This document shows positions 17,455 to 24,952 of a DNA stretch of 42,584 nucleotides, piece by piece. Each line of letters starts with the position of its first letter. Positions within the stretch are counted from its first letter, which is position 1. Below the pieces are notes generated by a model. That model ran no database searches, was not told where the DNA came from, and saw nothing but the letters and a program-made list of their open reading frames with translations. Made by a program: the position numbers and the translations under genes. Source of the stretch: an uncultured Bacteroidales bacterium (lineage in GTDB: Bacteria; Bacteroidota; Bacteroidia; Bacteroidales; Bacteroidaceae); NCBI GenBank assembly GCA_945828345.1, contig CALZRA010000005.1, forward strand, positions 1 to 42,584, read 5' to 3'.

Positions 17455-17602
17455 GGACCACTCGGCCTATTGGATTGTCCAAGCACCATGGCCGGATCTT
17501 GCCATGGCATGGCAGAAAACCGACTCGGCACTTCGTGAAAAACAACTCGGCACTTAGAATTTTCCAAGCGGCACTTAGGAAAAACAACTCGGCACTTAGA
17601 TT
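17455..17602. repeat. ACTCGGCACTTAG repeat cluster in a 597-bp gene-free gap
   Basis: The core GGCACTT occurs four times between 17524 and 17599, three of them in the form ACTCGGCACTT. A longer period of about 49 bp is visible (GGCACTT followed by GAAAAACAACTCGGCACTTAG, twice). A degenerate copy (ACTCGGCCTATT) is at about 17459. A related sequence (accactcggcactagg) occurs again near 32401-32416. The minus-strand ORF 17277-17762 across this gap is repetitive only because of the DNA repeat and is not called. No other gene is seen from 17290 to 17886. Confidence 0.6.
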
Positions 17603-17740
17603 CTCTGTGAGCCGCATCTGCCAGAAATGCTGCGGCGCGCCCCGCCATACGGCCCAAGCAAACGAAAAACGCACTCCCCGAATCGTGATAATAAGCCTTA
17701 AAAGTTGCACCTAAAGCTTGCACATGTGAGGAAAAACGCC

Positions 17741-17748
17741 TAATTTCG
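17741..17748 (+). promoter_or_regulatory. Putative lysozyme gene -7 box
   Basis: TAATTTCG matches TAnnTTTG at seven of eight positions, 139 bp upstream of the start codon at 17887. The resulting leader of about 130 nt contains ggggtgaaa...tctcaccc-type pairing potential, which may be incidental. Confidence 0.3.
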
Positions 17749-17886
17749 CCCCCGTTATGCAATTAAGACTGTGCAGAAAGGGGTGAAAGTGTGTTTCTCA
17801 CCCGCTGTTCAGGTGCGTCGGGCCGCGATGGCCTGCGCGGTTGTAGTCTGGTTGCATGTGAACTGTCTGTCAACCCCTCAAACAGC

Positions 17887-18711
17887 ATGAACGTGAGCTT
17901 GAATTTTCGTCAACTATTGATAGCAGCCCTGGCTGCCGCGTGCTTTGTGCCCCAAACCGCCGAGGCCCGTAAGAAAGACAAGGACAAGGACGGGTGCAAC
18001 ACAGCCTACATGGCCGTTGCGCCCGATGCACTGCCTGCCAAAGCAGAAGGTGAACGCCGTATGGAACATGCCGCTGCCGTGTTTATGCGCACCTCGAACG
18101 CCCGCATCAACTCCAAATACAAGGAAGGCATCGACGTGTCGCACTATCAAGGCAGTATAGACTGGGACGAAGTGGTGGGCGGAACCCCCATTTCGTACGT
18201 CTATCTGAAGGCTACCGAGGGTGCTTCGTTGGTCGACAAGACCTATGCCCGCAATCTGGCCGAAGCCCGGCGGGTGGGCCTGAGCGTGGGCAGCTACCAC
18301 TTCTATCGTCCCAACGTGAACTGGCGGCAACAGTTTGACAACATGGTGGCCGTTGTGAAGGCCGAAGAGCAGGACCTCGTGCCCATCATCGACATCGAAC
18401 ACCGCGGGGCAGTGAGTGCCGAAGCCTTCATTGCCGACCTGCGCGCCTTCATCGAAAAGGTGACGGAACACTATGGCAAGAAACCGCTGCTCTACACCTA
18501 CCACAACTTCTACAACCGCTACCTCACTGGAGAGTTCACCGACTACCATTTCATGATTGCCCGTTACCGCACCGACAGTCCGACGCTGAACGACGGCAAG
18601 GACTACATCATGTGGCAATACACCTCGACGGGCAGCATTCCCGGCATACGTGGCCACGTGGACCGCTCGAAAATCATGGGCAACTACTCTCTCAGCCAAG
18701 TCATGATGTAG
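17887..18711 (+). CDS. Secreted GH25 lysozyme (muramidase)
   Basis: This 274-residue secreted hydrolase cleaves the MurNAc-GlcNAc bond of peptidoglycan. A Sec signal peptide covers about residues 1-27 (ending ...TAEA), followed by a Lys/Asp-rich linker. The GH25 fold starts at YKEGIDVSHYQGSIDW with Asp83. The paired acids of the active site are in VPIIDIEHRG (D169 and E171). IMWQYTSTGSIPGI is the usual C-terminal strand. The open frame extends 32 codons upstream, but the ATG at 17887 gives the signal peptide. It stands alone with a hairpin after it. Target may be self or competitor cell walls. Confidence 0.92.
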   Translation: MNVSLNFRQLLIAALAAACFVPQTAEARKKDKDKDGCNTAYMAVAPDALPAKAEGERRMEHAAAVFMRTSNARINSKYKEGIDVSHYQGSIDWDEVVGGTPISYVYLKATEGASLVDKTYARNLAEARRVGLSVGSYHFYRPNVNWRQQFDNMVAVVKAEEQDLVPIIDIEHRGAVSAEAFIADLRAFIEKVTEHYGKKPLLYTYHNFYNRYLTGEFTDYHFMIARYRTDSPTLNDGKDYIMWQYTSTGSIPGIRGHVDRSKIMGNYSLSQVMM

Positions 18712-18777
18712 CGGGCGGCTGCCAGCCACACCCTGACACGGACCGCCGGGCAACAGCCACGACGGGCACCCTACCTG

Positions 18778-18827
18778 CAACACCCACTCCATATTTATAT
18801 ATATAATATAGTATGGGTTGGGTGTTG
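18778..18827. terminator. AT-rich-loop hairpin after the lysozyme gene
   Basis: Arms 18778-18786 and 18819-18827 pair over 9 bp, and 18789-18793 with 18812-18816 over another 5 bp. The loop is a run of alternating A and T. It lies 66 bp after the lysozyme stop. No T-run follows, so termination is likely but not certain. Confidence 0.5.
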
Positions 18828-18885
18828 TTGCATCTGGAAAAGTGGGAAGTTTACTGCCGTAACCCTCATTTTGAAGTGCCGCAGA

Positions 18886-18916
18886 TTGGCTGTTCATAAA
18901 AAATGCGCTAATTTTG
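18886..18916 (+). promoter_or_regulatory. Putative pheT promoter
   Basis: TAATTTTG at 18909-18916 matches TAnnTTTG exactly. A TTGG at 18886-18889 is 19 bp upstream, in the place of the -33 box. The start codon is at 18999, giving a leader of about 75 nt. Confidence 0.5.
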
Positions 18917-18998
18917 CGCCGCTTATTGCATGTACCTCTTCCACTCGGGCGAGGAAGCCGATAAGCCCAAGCTAAGCATATCAAATACATTCAGACTT

Positions 18999-21467
18999 AT
19001 GAATATTTCATACAAATGGCTCAAGGAATACGTTGACTTCGACCTCACTCCCGCCGAAGTGGCAGAAGCACTCACCAGCGTAGGGCTGGAAGTGGGCAGT
19101 GTGAGCGAGGTGCAGGCCGTCAAGGGTGGACTGGAAGGTCTCGTGGTGGGCGAGGTGCTCACCTGCGAAGTACACCCTAACAGCGACCACATGCACGTGT
19201 GCAGCGTGAACCTGGGCGAAGGCGAACCTGTGCAGATTGTTTGCGGCGCGCCCAACGTGGCTGCCGGACAAAAGGTGATTGTGGCCACACTGGGCACGAA
19301 ACTCTACGGCGAAGGCGACGAGTGCTTCACCATCAAACGGTCGAAGCTTCGCGGCGTGGAAAGCCTGGGCATGATATGCGCCGAGGACGAAATCGGCGTG
19401 GGCCAGAGCCACGACGGCATCATCGTATTGCCCGCCGACACGCAGGTGGGCATGAAGGCCGCCGAATACTACGGGCTGGAAAGCGACTTCGTGATCGAGG
19501 TGGACATCACGCCAAACCGCGCCGATGCATGCTCGCACTACGGTGTGGCACGCGACCTCTACGCCTGGCTCGTTCGCCAAGGCAAGACCACCGCACTCCA
19601 CCGCATGGACGTGTCGGCCTTTGCCGTTGACAACCATGACCTCGACATCGACATCGAAGTGCAGGCCACCGAAGCCTGTCCGCGTTACTGTGCCGTCAGC
19701 GTGAAAGGCTGCGAGGTGAAAGAAAGCCCGAAATGGCTGAAGGAAAAGCTCGAAATCATCGGACTCCGTCCCATTAACAATATCGTGGACATCACCAACT
19801 ACGTGATGATGGCCTACGGACAGCCCCTTCACTGCTTCGACGCCGACATGATTGAAGGCGGCAAGGTGGTGGTGCGCACCATGCCCGAAGGCACCAAGTT
19901 CGTGACGCTCGACGGCGTGGAACACGAGCTGTCTGACCGCGACCTGGCCATCTGCAACACCCGCGAGGCCATGTGCATTGCCGGTGTGTTCGGCGGACGC
20001 GGCTCGGGTACCTACGACACCACGTGCAACGTGCTCTTGGAGAGTGCCTACTTCAATCCGACTTGGATTCGCAAGAGTGCCCGCCGCCACGGTTTGGGCA
20101 CCGATGCCTCCTTCCGCTTTGAGCGCGGCGTGGATCCCGATGGACAGATCTACGCCCTGAAGGTAGCTGCCCTCTTGGTAAAGGAACTGGCCGGAGGTAC
20201 TATCTCGATGGAGATCAAGGACGTGGAAGCCGAGGGGCTGACGAAGCACTTCGAGGTGGAACTCGACTACCAGTACGTTCACGACCTGATCGGCAAGGCC
20301 CTGCCGGCCGAGGTGATTAAGGAAATCGTTACTTCGCTCGACATGCAGATTCTCGAAGAGAAGCCCGAAGGACTGAAGCTGTCGGTGCCGGGCTATCGCG
20401 TCGACGTGCAGCGTCCCTGTGATGTGGTCGAGGACATCCTGCGCATTTATGGCTACAACAATGTGGAGATTCCCACTGCCGTCAAGTCGAGCCTGACCAT
20501 CAAGGGTGACGTAGACCGCTCGAACAAGTTGGAGAATCTGGTGGCCGAGCAGCTCGTGGGTGCCGGTTTCCGTGAAATACTGAACAACTCGCTCACCAAG
20601 GAAGCCTACTACAGCAACCTCAAGACCTATGCGCCCGACCATCTGGTCCGCGTGTTGAACCCTCTCAGCTCTGACCTCAACGTGATGCGCCAGACCCTGC
20701 TGTTCGGCGGCTTGGAGAGCATAGCCCACAATGCCAACCGCAAGAATGCCAACCTGCGCTTCTTCGAGAGCGGCAACTGCTACTTCTATGATGCCGCGCG
20801 CCACACCCCCGAACACACGCTGTCGGCCTATTCCGAAGCGCAGTACATGGGCCTCTGGCTGACAGGCAACCGCGTGGAAGGCTCCTGGGCACACGCCGAC
20901 GAGCCGGCTTCGGTCTACCAGCTCAAGGCTCATGTGGCCAACCTGCTGAAGCGCGTGGGCTGTGAACTGGGCGGCTTGCAGATAGGTGCAGGGACCAACG
21001 ACCTCTTTGCCAAGAGCCTGAGCATAGCCGACCGGGCCGGTAAGGTGCTGGTAGAGCTGGGCTTGGTGGCCAAGTCGATTACTGCACCGATGGGCATCGA
21101 ACAGGAGGTTTACTATGCCGAAATCAACTGGACGCTCCTGATGAAGCGCGTCAGGAAGAACCAAGTATCGTTCAAGGAAATATCCAAGTTCCCCGCAGTG
21201 AGTCGCGACCTCGCCCTGCTGGTAGACCAGGCGGTGGAATTTGCCCAAATCGAAAAGATAGCCTATGCCTGCGAGAAGAAGCTGCTGAAGCGCGTGGAAC
21301 TCTTCGACGTGTATGAAGGCAAGAATCTGGAGCCGGGCAAGAAGAGCTACGCCGTGAACTTCGTGTTGCAAGACGACACCAAGACCATGAACGACAAGCA
21401 GACTGAGGCCGTGATGAAGAAAATCATTGTCAGCCTCGAAAAGCAGCTGGGCGCCAAGCTGCGCTGA
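18999..21467 (+). CDS. pheT: Phenylalanyl-tRNA synthetase beta subunit
   Basis: This beta chain pairs with PheS to charge tRNA-Phe. It has 822 residues from the ATG at 18999, where MNISYKWLKEYVDFDLTP is the typical N-terminus; the frame is open for 23 codons upstream without family-like residues. A tRNA-binding OB domain lies at about 40-150 (EVHPNSDHMHVCSVN, CGAPNVAAGQKV). The B3/B4 editing domain follows, with INNIVDITNYVMMAYGQPLH. Then come B5 (YRVDVQRPCDVVEDILRIYGYNN), a catalytic-like core and the C-terminal FDX-ACB anticodon domain (FPAVSRDLALLVD). All parts are complete. pheS is not in the window, as is normal for Bacteroidales. Confidence 0.96.
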   Translation: MNISYKWLKEYVDFDLTPAEVAEALTSVGLEVGSVSEVQAVKGGLEGLVVGEVLTCEVHPNSDHMHVCSVNLGEGEPVQIVCGAPNVAAGQKVIVATLGTKLYGEGDECFTIKRSKLRGVESLGMICAEDEIGVGQSHDGIIVLPADTQVGMKAAEYYGLESDFVIEVDITPNRADACSHYGVARDLYAWLVRQGKTTALHRMDVSAFAVDNHDLDIDIEVQATEACPRYCAVSVKGCEVKESPKWLKEKLEIIGLRPINNIVDITNYVMMAYGQPLHCFDADMIEGGKVVVRTMPEGTKFVTLDGVEHELSDRDLAICNTREAMCIAGVFGGRGSGTYDTTCNVLLESAYFNPTWIRKSARRHGLGTDASFRFERGVDPDGQIYALKVAALLVKELAGGTISMEIKDVEAEGLTKHFEVELDYQYVHDLIGKALPAEVIKEIVTSLDMQILEEKPEGLKLSVPGYRVDVQRPCDVVEDILRIYGYNNVEIPTAVKSSLTIKGDVDRSNKLENLVAEQLVGAGFREILNNSLTKEAYYSNLKTYAPDHLVRVLNPLSSDLNVMRQTLLFGGLESIAHNANRKNANLRFFESGNCYFYDAARHTPEHTLSAYSEAQYMGLWLTGNRVEGSWAHADEPASVYQLKAHVANLLKRVGCELGGLQIGAGTNDLFAKSLSIADRAGKVLVELGLVAKSITAPMGIEQEVYYAEINWTLLMKRVRKNQVSFKEISKFPAVSRDLALLVDQAVEFAQIEKIAYACEKKLLKRVELFDVYEGKNLEPGKKSYAVNFVLQDDTKTMNDKQTEAVMKKIIVSLEKQLGAKLR

Positions 21468-21537
21468 CCTTCGGCCGCTGCCGGAAAGCAAAGCAACGAA
21501 ATATCTCAAAATCCACACATAAAACCAGAAGAATACA

Positions 21538-22269
21538 ATGGGAAGAGCTTTTGAATACAGAAAAGCCGCTAAGATGAAACGGTGGGGTCACATGGCCCGC
21601 ACCTTTACCAAACTTGGCAAACAGATTGCCGTGGCTGTGAAAGCCGGCGGTCCCGAACCCGAAAACAACCCTACGCTGCGTGCCATCATCGCCACCTGCA
21701 AGCGCGAGAATATGCCCAAGGACAACATTGAGCGTGCTATCAAGAACGCCATGGGCAAGGACCAGAGCGAATACAAGACCATGACCTACGAGGGCTACGG
21801 CCCCCACGGTGTGGCTATCTTCGTTGACACGCTGACCGACAACGCCACCCGCACCGTGGGCGACGTGCGTTCCGTGTTCAACAAGTTCAACGGCAACCTC
21901 GGCACCATGGGCTCGCTGGCCTACCTGTTCGACCACAAGTGTGTGTTCACCTTCAAGAAGAAGGAGGGACTTGACATGGACGAGATGATTCTCGATCTCA
22001 TCGACTTTGGCGTTGAAGACGAATACGACGAGGACGAGGAAGAAGGCAGCATCACCCTCTATGGCGACCCCAAGTGCTTCGGCCAGATCCAGAAGCATCT
22101 GGAGGAAAACGGCTTCGAGGTAATCGGTGCCGAGTTTACCTATATTCCCAACGACCTGAAGGACGTGACCGCCGAGGAGCGTGAGAGCATCGACAAGATG
22201 GTTGAGCGTCTGGAAGAGTTCGACGACGTACAGACGGTCTACACGAACATGAAGCCTGCCGAGGACTAA
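21538..22269 (+). CDS. yebC: YebC/PmpR family protein
   Basis: The 243-residue protein shows the family start GRAFEYRKAAKMKRWGHMARTFTKL, then NPTLRAIIATCKRENMPKDNIERAI and the YEGYGPHGVAIFVD segment. An acidic loop (EDEYDEDEEEG) lies in the last third. YebC proteins were long called transcription regulators; recent work links the family (TACO1) to relief of ribosomes stalled at proline runs. It starts 70 bp after the pheT stop on the same strand with no terminator between, so co-transcription with pheT is likely, and both then serve translation. Confidence 0.94.
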   Translation: MGRAFEYRKAAKMKRWGHMARTFTKLGKQIAVAVKAGGPEPENNPTLRAIIATCKRENMPKDNIERAIKNAMGKDQSEYKTMTYEGYGPHGVAIFVDTLTDNATRTVGDVRSVFNKFNGNLGTMGSLAYLFDHKCVFTFKKKEGLDMDEMILDLIDFGVEDEYDEDEEEGSITLYGDPKCFGQIQKHLEENGFEVIGAEFTYIPNDLKDVTAEERESIDKMVERLEEFDDVQTVYTNMKPAED

Positions 22270-22292
22270 TCTCCGGGTAGCTTGGAATACAA

Positions 22293-22340
22293 AACGAGTT
22301 GGCGAAACGGAGCCTGTGCCTTCGTGTTCGCCAACTCGTT
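22293..22340. terminator. 14-bp hairpin between yebC and the TSCPD gene
   Basis: Arms 22293-22306 and 22327-22340 pair perfectly over 14 bp around a 20-nt loop. The plus-strand arm is followed by aaaag rather than T; the T-run lies on the minus-strand side. It still separates yebC from the following gene and may end or slow transcription. Confidence 0.5.
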
Positions 22341-22357
22341 AAAAGTAAATGTGACCT

Positions 22358-22612
22358 ATGAAGCAGATTGATTTCATTCCACAGGGTGTATGTTCCTATG
22401 GCATACACCTCGTACTCGATGAGCAGGAACGCGTGGCCGAAGTGCAGTTTGCCGGCGGTTGCCACGGCAACTTGCAGGGCATAGCTGCCTTGGTGAAAGG
22501 AATGCCGGCCGAAGAAGTGGTGAAACGCTTGCAGGGCATCCGCTGCGGAAACAAGGCCACTTCATGCCCCGACCAGCTCTGCTGTGCCATCAAGGAACTG
22601 CTGGCCCGATGA
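22358..22612 (+). CDS. TSCPD-domain protein (TIGR03905 type)
   Basis: This 84-residue protein has the two marks of the family: GGCHGNLQGI (33-42) and the C-terminal TSCPDQL (68-74). Six cysteines are present (C12, C35, C63, C70, C75, C76), suggesting metal or iron-sulphur binding. The same domain occurs at the end of B12-dependent ribonucleotide reductases, but this stand-alone form has no assigned role. It begins 18 bp after the hairpin and ends facing the minus-strand lipoprotein. Confidence 0.85.
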   Translation: MKQIDFIPQGVCSYGIHLVLDEQERVAEVQFAGGCHGNLQGIAALVKGMPAEEVVKRLQGIRCGNKATSCPDQLCCAIKELLAR

Positions 22613-22625
22613 CCGCTGAAGGCCT

Positions 22626-23030
22626 TCAGTGCGTGCGGTATTCCTCAGCCTTGATTTGTGTGTCATACACCACTGCCCCCGTGGCCTGCGAGCGGTAGAC
22701 GTAGCGGAAGGTGATGCCTTCATCCTTCAGCATCTTATAGTTCACGTCGCCCACCAGTTCGCGCACCAACAGGCGGTGCATCAGTTCCGTCTGTTCGCGC
22801 ATGGCAGCCTCGTTGGCCGCTGCCAACGAATACCACAGCGTGTAGACGTGTTGTTCGGGTTGGTAAGTTGTGCTGTCGAGGCGCGTTCCGGGTTCCGGTT
22901 CCTGTGGACAACGGTTCTCGGTAAATTCGCGTGCCTCCCGTTCCAGCCGTTTGTCAAAATTCTCGTGGCAGGCCGTCAGTACAGATGTCATACAGATAGC
23001 GGCCCATGCCGCAAGGCTCAGTGGCTTCAT
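22626..23030 (-). CDS. Small lipoprotein of unknown function
   Basis: From the ATG at 23030 the protein has 134 residues. The signal sequence ends in SVLTAC with Cys21 as the lipidated residue. The mature part is soluble and acidic, with an amphipathic segment (ANEAAMREQTELMHRLLVREL) and a C-terminal beta-rich half (GITFRYVYRSQATGAVVYDT). No known domain is recognised. The frame is open for 16 codons upstream, but those would place the signal peptide internally. It is convergent with the TSCPD gene and divergent from the C_GCAxxG_C_C gene. Confidence 0.72.
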   Translation of the reverse strand: MKPLSLAAWAAICMTSVLTACHENFDKRLEREAREFTENRCPQEPEPGTRLDSTTYQPEQHVYTLWYSLAAANEAAMREQTELMHRLLVRELVGDVNYKMLKDEGITFRYVYRSQATGAVVYDTQIKAEEYRTH

Positions 23031-23065
23031 GTCAGGTTGAGGTTTGAGGTTGATGAAATGTGCTG

Positions 23066-23073
23066 CAAATGTA
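23066..23073 (-). promoter_or_regulatory. Putative lipoprotein gene -7 box
   Basis: The minus strand reads TACATTTG, an exact TAnnTTTG match, 36 bp upstream of the ATG at 23030. This position supports the shorter start chosen for the lipoprotein, because the longer start (23078) would lie upstream of the box. Confidence 0.45.
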
Positions 23074-23146
23074 TACAAAACCCGCGAGCTGCTACACCGG
23101 CACCGTCAGGATAGTGCAAGCAACAAGTATAAAAATAGGAAACCAA

Positions 23147-23635
23147 ATGGAAACAATACATACGCCTCTGACAGACGAGGCTTTGGATAATCGGATAGGA
23201 GAGGCCGTAGCCCTGTTCAAGTCCGGCTACAACTGCGCCCAGAGCGTGGTGGCCGCCTTTGCCGACTTGTATGGCTTCAGCCGCGAACAGGCCCTGCGCA
23301 TGTCAGCTTCGTTTGGAGGCGGCATCGGCCGTATGCGCCAAACGTGCGGCGCAGCCTGCGGCCTCTTTCAGTTAGCCGGGCTGGACTGCGGTGCCGTAGA
23401 GGCCGGTGACCGTGAAGGCAAGAGCCACAACTATGCTGTGGTTCAGGACCTGGCCGCAGCTTTTAAGCAGGAAAACGGCAGCCTGATCTGTGCCGAACTG
23501 TTGGGGCTGAAAGCTCCCGAGGGTTCTCCCCAGGCCGAGGCCCGTACAGCGGGTTATTACCAGAAGCGGCCATGCGCCAAGATGGTCGAAACGGCGGCGC
23601 GCATCTTTGCCGATTACCTGAAACAAAAACACTAA
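23147..23635 (+). CDS. C_GCAxxG_C_C family (putative redox) protein
   Basis: This 162-residue protein has the spaced cysteines that name the family: YNCAQSV (C30), CGAACGLF (C67, C71, with GCxxG-like spacing), C81, C115 (SLICAELL) and C143 (RPCAKMV). Members are predicted redox or metal proteins of unknown substrate, often in anaerobes. The ATG at 23147 is chosen because the 29 codons before it, although open, contain no family-like residues and overlap the divergent promoter. A hairpin follows 3 bp after the stop. Confidence 0.88.
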   Translation: METIHTPLTDEALDNRIGEAVALFKSGYNCAQSVVAAFADLYGFSREQALRMSASFGGGIGRMRQTCGAACGLFQLAGLDCGAVEAGDREGKSHNYAVVQDLAAAFKQENGSLICAELLGLKAPEGSPQAEARTAGYYQKRPCAKMVETAARIFADYLKQKH

Positions 23636-23638
23636 AAA

Positions 23639-23676
23639 GGAGTGTTCTTTTTAAAACCTAATTGATAGAACACCCC
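23639..23676 (+). terminator. Hairpin downstream of the C_GCAxxG_C_C gene
   Basis: ggagtgttct (23639-23648) pairs at nine of ten positions with agaacacccc (23667-23676). The right half repeats the motif seen at 36-55. There is no T-run after it, so terminator function is inferred from position. Confidence 0.45.
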
Positions 23677-23693
23677 TGAACAAACAAGCAGAC

Positions 23694-24818
23694 ATGAGGA
23701 TATTGCTGCTCGGAGATTACAGCAACGTACACAACACGCTGGCCCAGGGCCTGCGGCAGTTGGGACATGAAGTGGTGGTGGCATCCGATGGCGACGGTTG
23801 GAAGAACTATCCCCGCGACATCGACATGCGGCGGCCTTCGCTGCGTCCGCTCGACAGCGTAGCCTACTTGTTCCGAGTGTTGCGCCAGTTCCGCCATTTC
23901 CGCGGCTTCGATGTGGTGCAGCTCATCAATCCCGTGTTCATGCCGCTGCGCGCCGAGAAGCTGGCCCCCTTCTACCGCTATCTGCGCCGTCACAACCGGC
24001 ACATCGTGATGGGAGCCTTCGGCATGGACCATTATTATATTAAGGCGTGCTTGGACTTCCAGACCTTCCGCTACAGCGATTTCAACATGGGGAGGGCTGA
24101 ACGTCATTCGGCCGAGAACGACCGGTTCAAGACCGACTGGCTGACAGGATCTAAAGGCAGGCTGAACAAGCTGGTAGCTGCCGATGCCGATGCCATTGTG
24201 GCGGGCCTCTACGAGTACCACGCCAGCTATCAGGCCCATTGCCCTTGGGCAGCCGACAAGTTGAGTTTCATTCCCTTTCCCATAGTCCCCTCACCCGATG
24301 CGGCGCGCCGGATAGCCTCGCAGCCCGATGCGGCTGCTCCCTTGAAGCTCTTCATTGGCATACAGCGTAACCGCAACAGCTATAAGGGCACCGACATCAT
24401 GTTGCGCGCAGCCCGCCGTGTGGCAGCCCGTTATCCGGACGACTGTGTGTTGCAGGTGGCCGAGAACGTGCCTTTTGCGCAATACGTTAAACTACTCGAT
24501 GAGTCTGCCGTACAGCTCGACCAGCTCTATTCCTACACGCCGGCCATGAACTCGCTCGAAGCCATGGCCCGCGGCATGATTGTGGTGGGAGGCGGTGAAC
24601 CCGAGAACTACGCTATCCTGAACGAGGAGGAGCTGCGTCCCATTGTCAACGTCGAACCCAACGAAGAGAGTGTGTACAACGCGCTGTGCAGCTTGGTCGA
24701 GCACCGTGCCGACTGCGTTCCCCGATTGCAGCGGCAGAGTGTGGAGTACATAGCGCGTCACCACGACTACCTGAAGGTGGCCCGCCGCTATGAGCAGCTT
24801 TATAGGTCGTTGGGTTGA
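23694..24818 (+). CDS. GT-B glycosyltransferase (family 4-like)
   Basis: This 374-residue protein has no signal peptide or membrane segment. The N-terminal Rossmann domain starts MRILLLGDYSNVHNTLAQGL with GHEVVVASDGDG, as in family 4-type enzymes. The C-terminal domain contains LFIGIQRNRNSYKGTDIML, YSYTPAMNSLEAMARGMIVVGGGEPENY and ends in a helix. The E-x7-E type nucleotide-sugar site of GT4 enzymes is represented by SLEAMARG followed by GGEPENY. Donor and acceptor are unknown. It is not part of a polysaccharide cluster here, so a lone role such as glycolipid or protein glycosylation is possible. Confidence 0.8.
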   Translation: MRILLLGDYSNVHNTLAQGLRQLGHEVVVASDGDGWKNYPRDIDMRRPSLRPLDSVAYLFRVLRQFRHFRGFDVVQLINPVFMPLRAEKLAPFYRYLRRHNRHIVMGAFGMDHYYIKACLDFQTFRYSDFNMGRAERHSAENDRFKTDWLTGSKGRLNKLVAADADAIVAGLYEYHASYQAHCPWAADKLSFIPFPIVPSPDAARRIASQPDAAAPLKLFIGIQRNRNSYKGTDIMLRAARRVAARYPDDCVLQVAENVPFAQYVKLLDESAVQLDQLYSYTPAMNSLEAMARGMIVVGGGEPENYAILNEEELRPIVNVEPNEESVYNALCSLVEHRADCVPRLQRQSVEYIARHHDYLKVARRYEQLYRSLG

Positions 24819-24871
24819 TTCATCTTCCTGCAGGGCGGCCATGCAGTCAATGTGACACTGCTGCATACGAT

Positions 24872-24911
24872 AAAAGGTTATGAAGTTTCCACAGAAGCTT
24901 CATAACCTTTT
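24872..24911. terminator. Bidirectional terminator between convergent genes
   Basis: Arms 24872-24885 and 24898-24911 pair perfectly over 14 bp, with A-run and T-run at the two ends, so it can stop transcription from either side. It separates the glycosyltransferase (+) and transporter (-) genes. The stem includes ggttatgaag, similar to the octamer of the intergenic repeat family. Confidence 0.85.
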
Positions 24912-24952
24912 TCAGTGGTAGCACGCGGCCAGAGCCATACTCAGGCCGGGAG

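Noticed and set aside
17277..17762. 161-residue minus-strand ORF upstream of the lysozyme gene
   Set aside because: Its repeated KCRVVF peptides come from the ACTCGGCACTT DNA repeats, and it overlaps the TPM promoter and gene start.
19008..21518. 836-residue minus-strand ORF opposite pheT
   Set aside because: It is an antisense shadow caused by GC-rich codon bias. pheT on the plus strand has complete family motifs and the minus frame has none.
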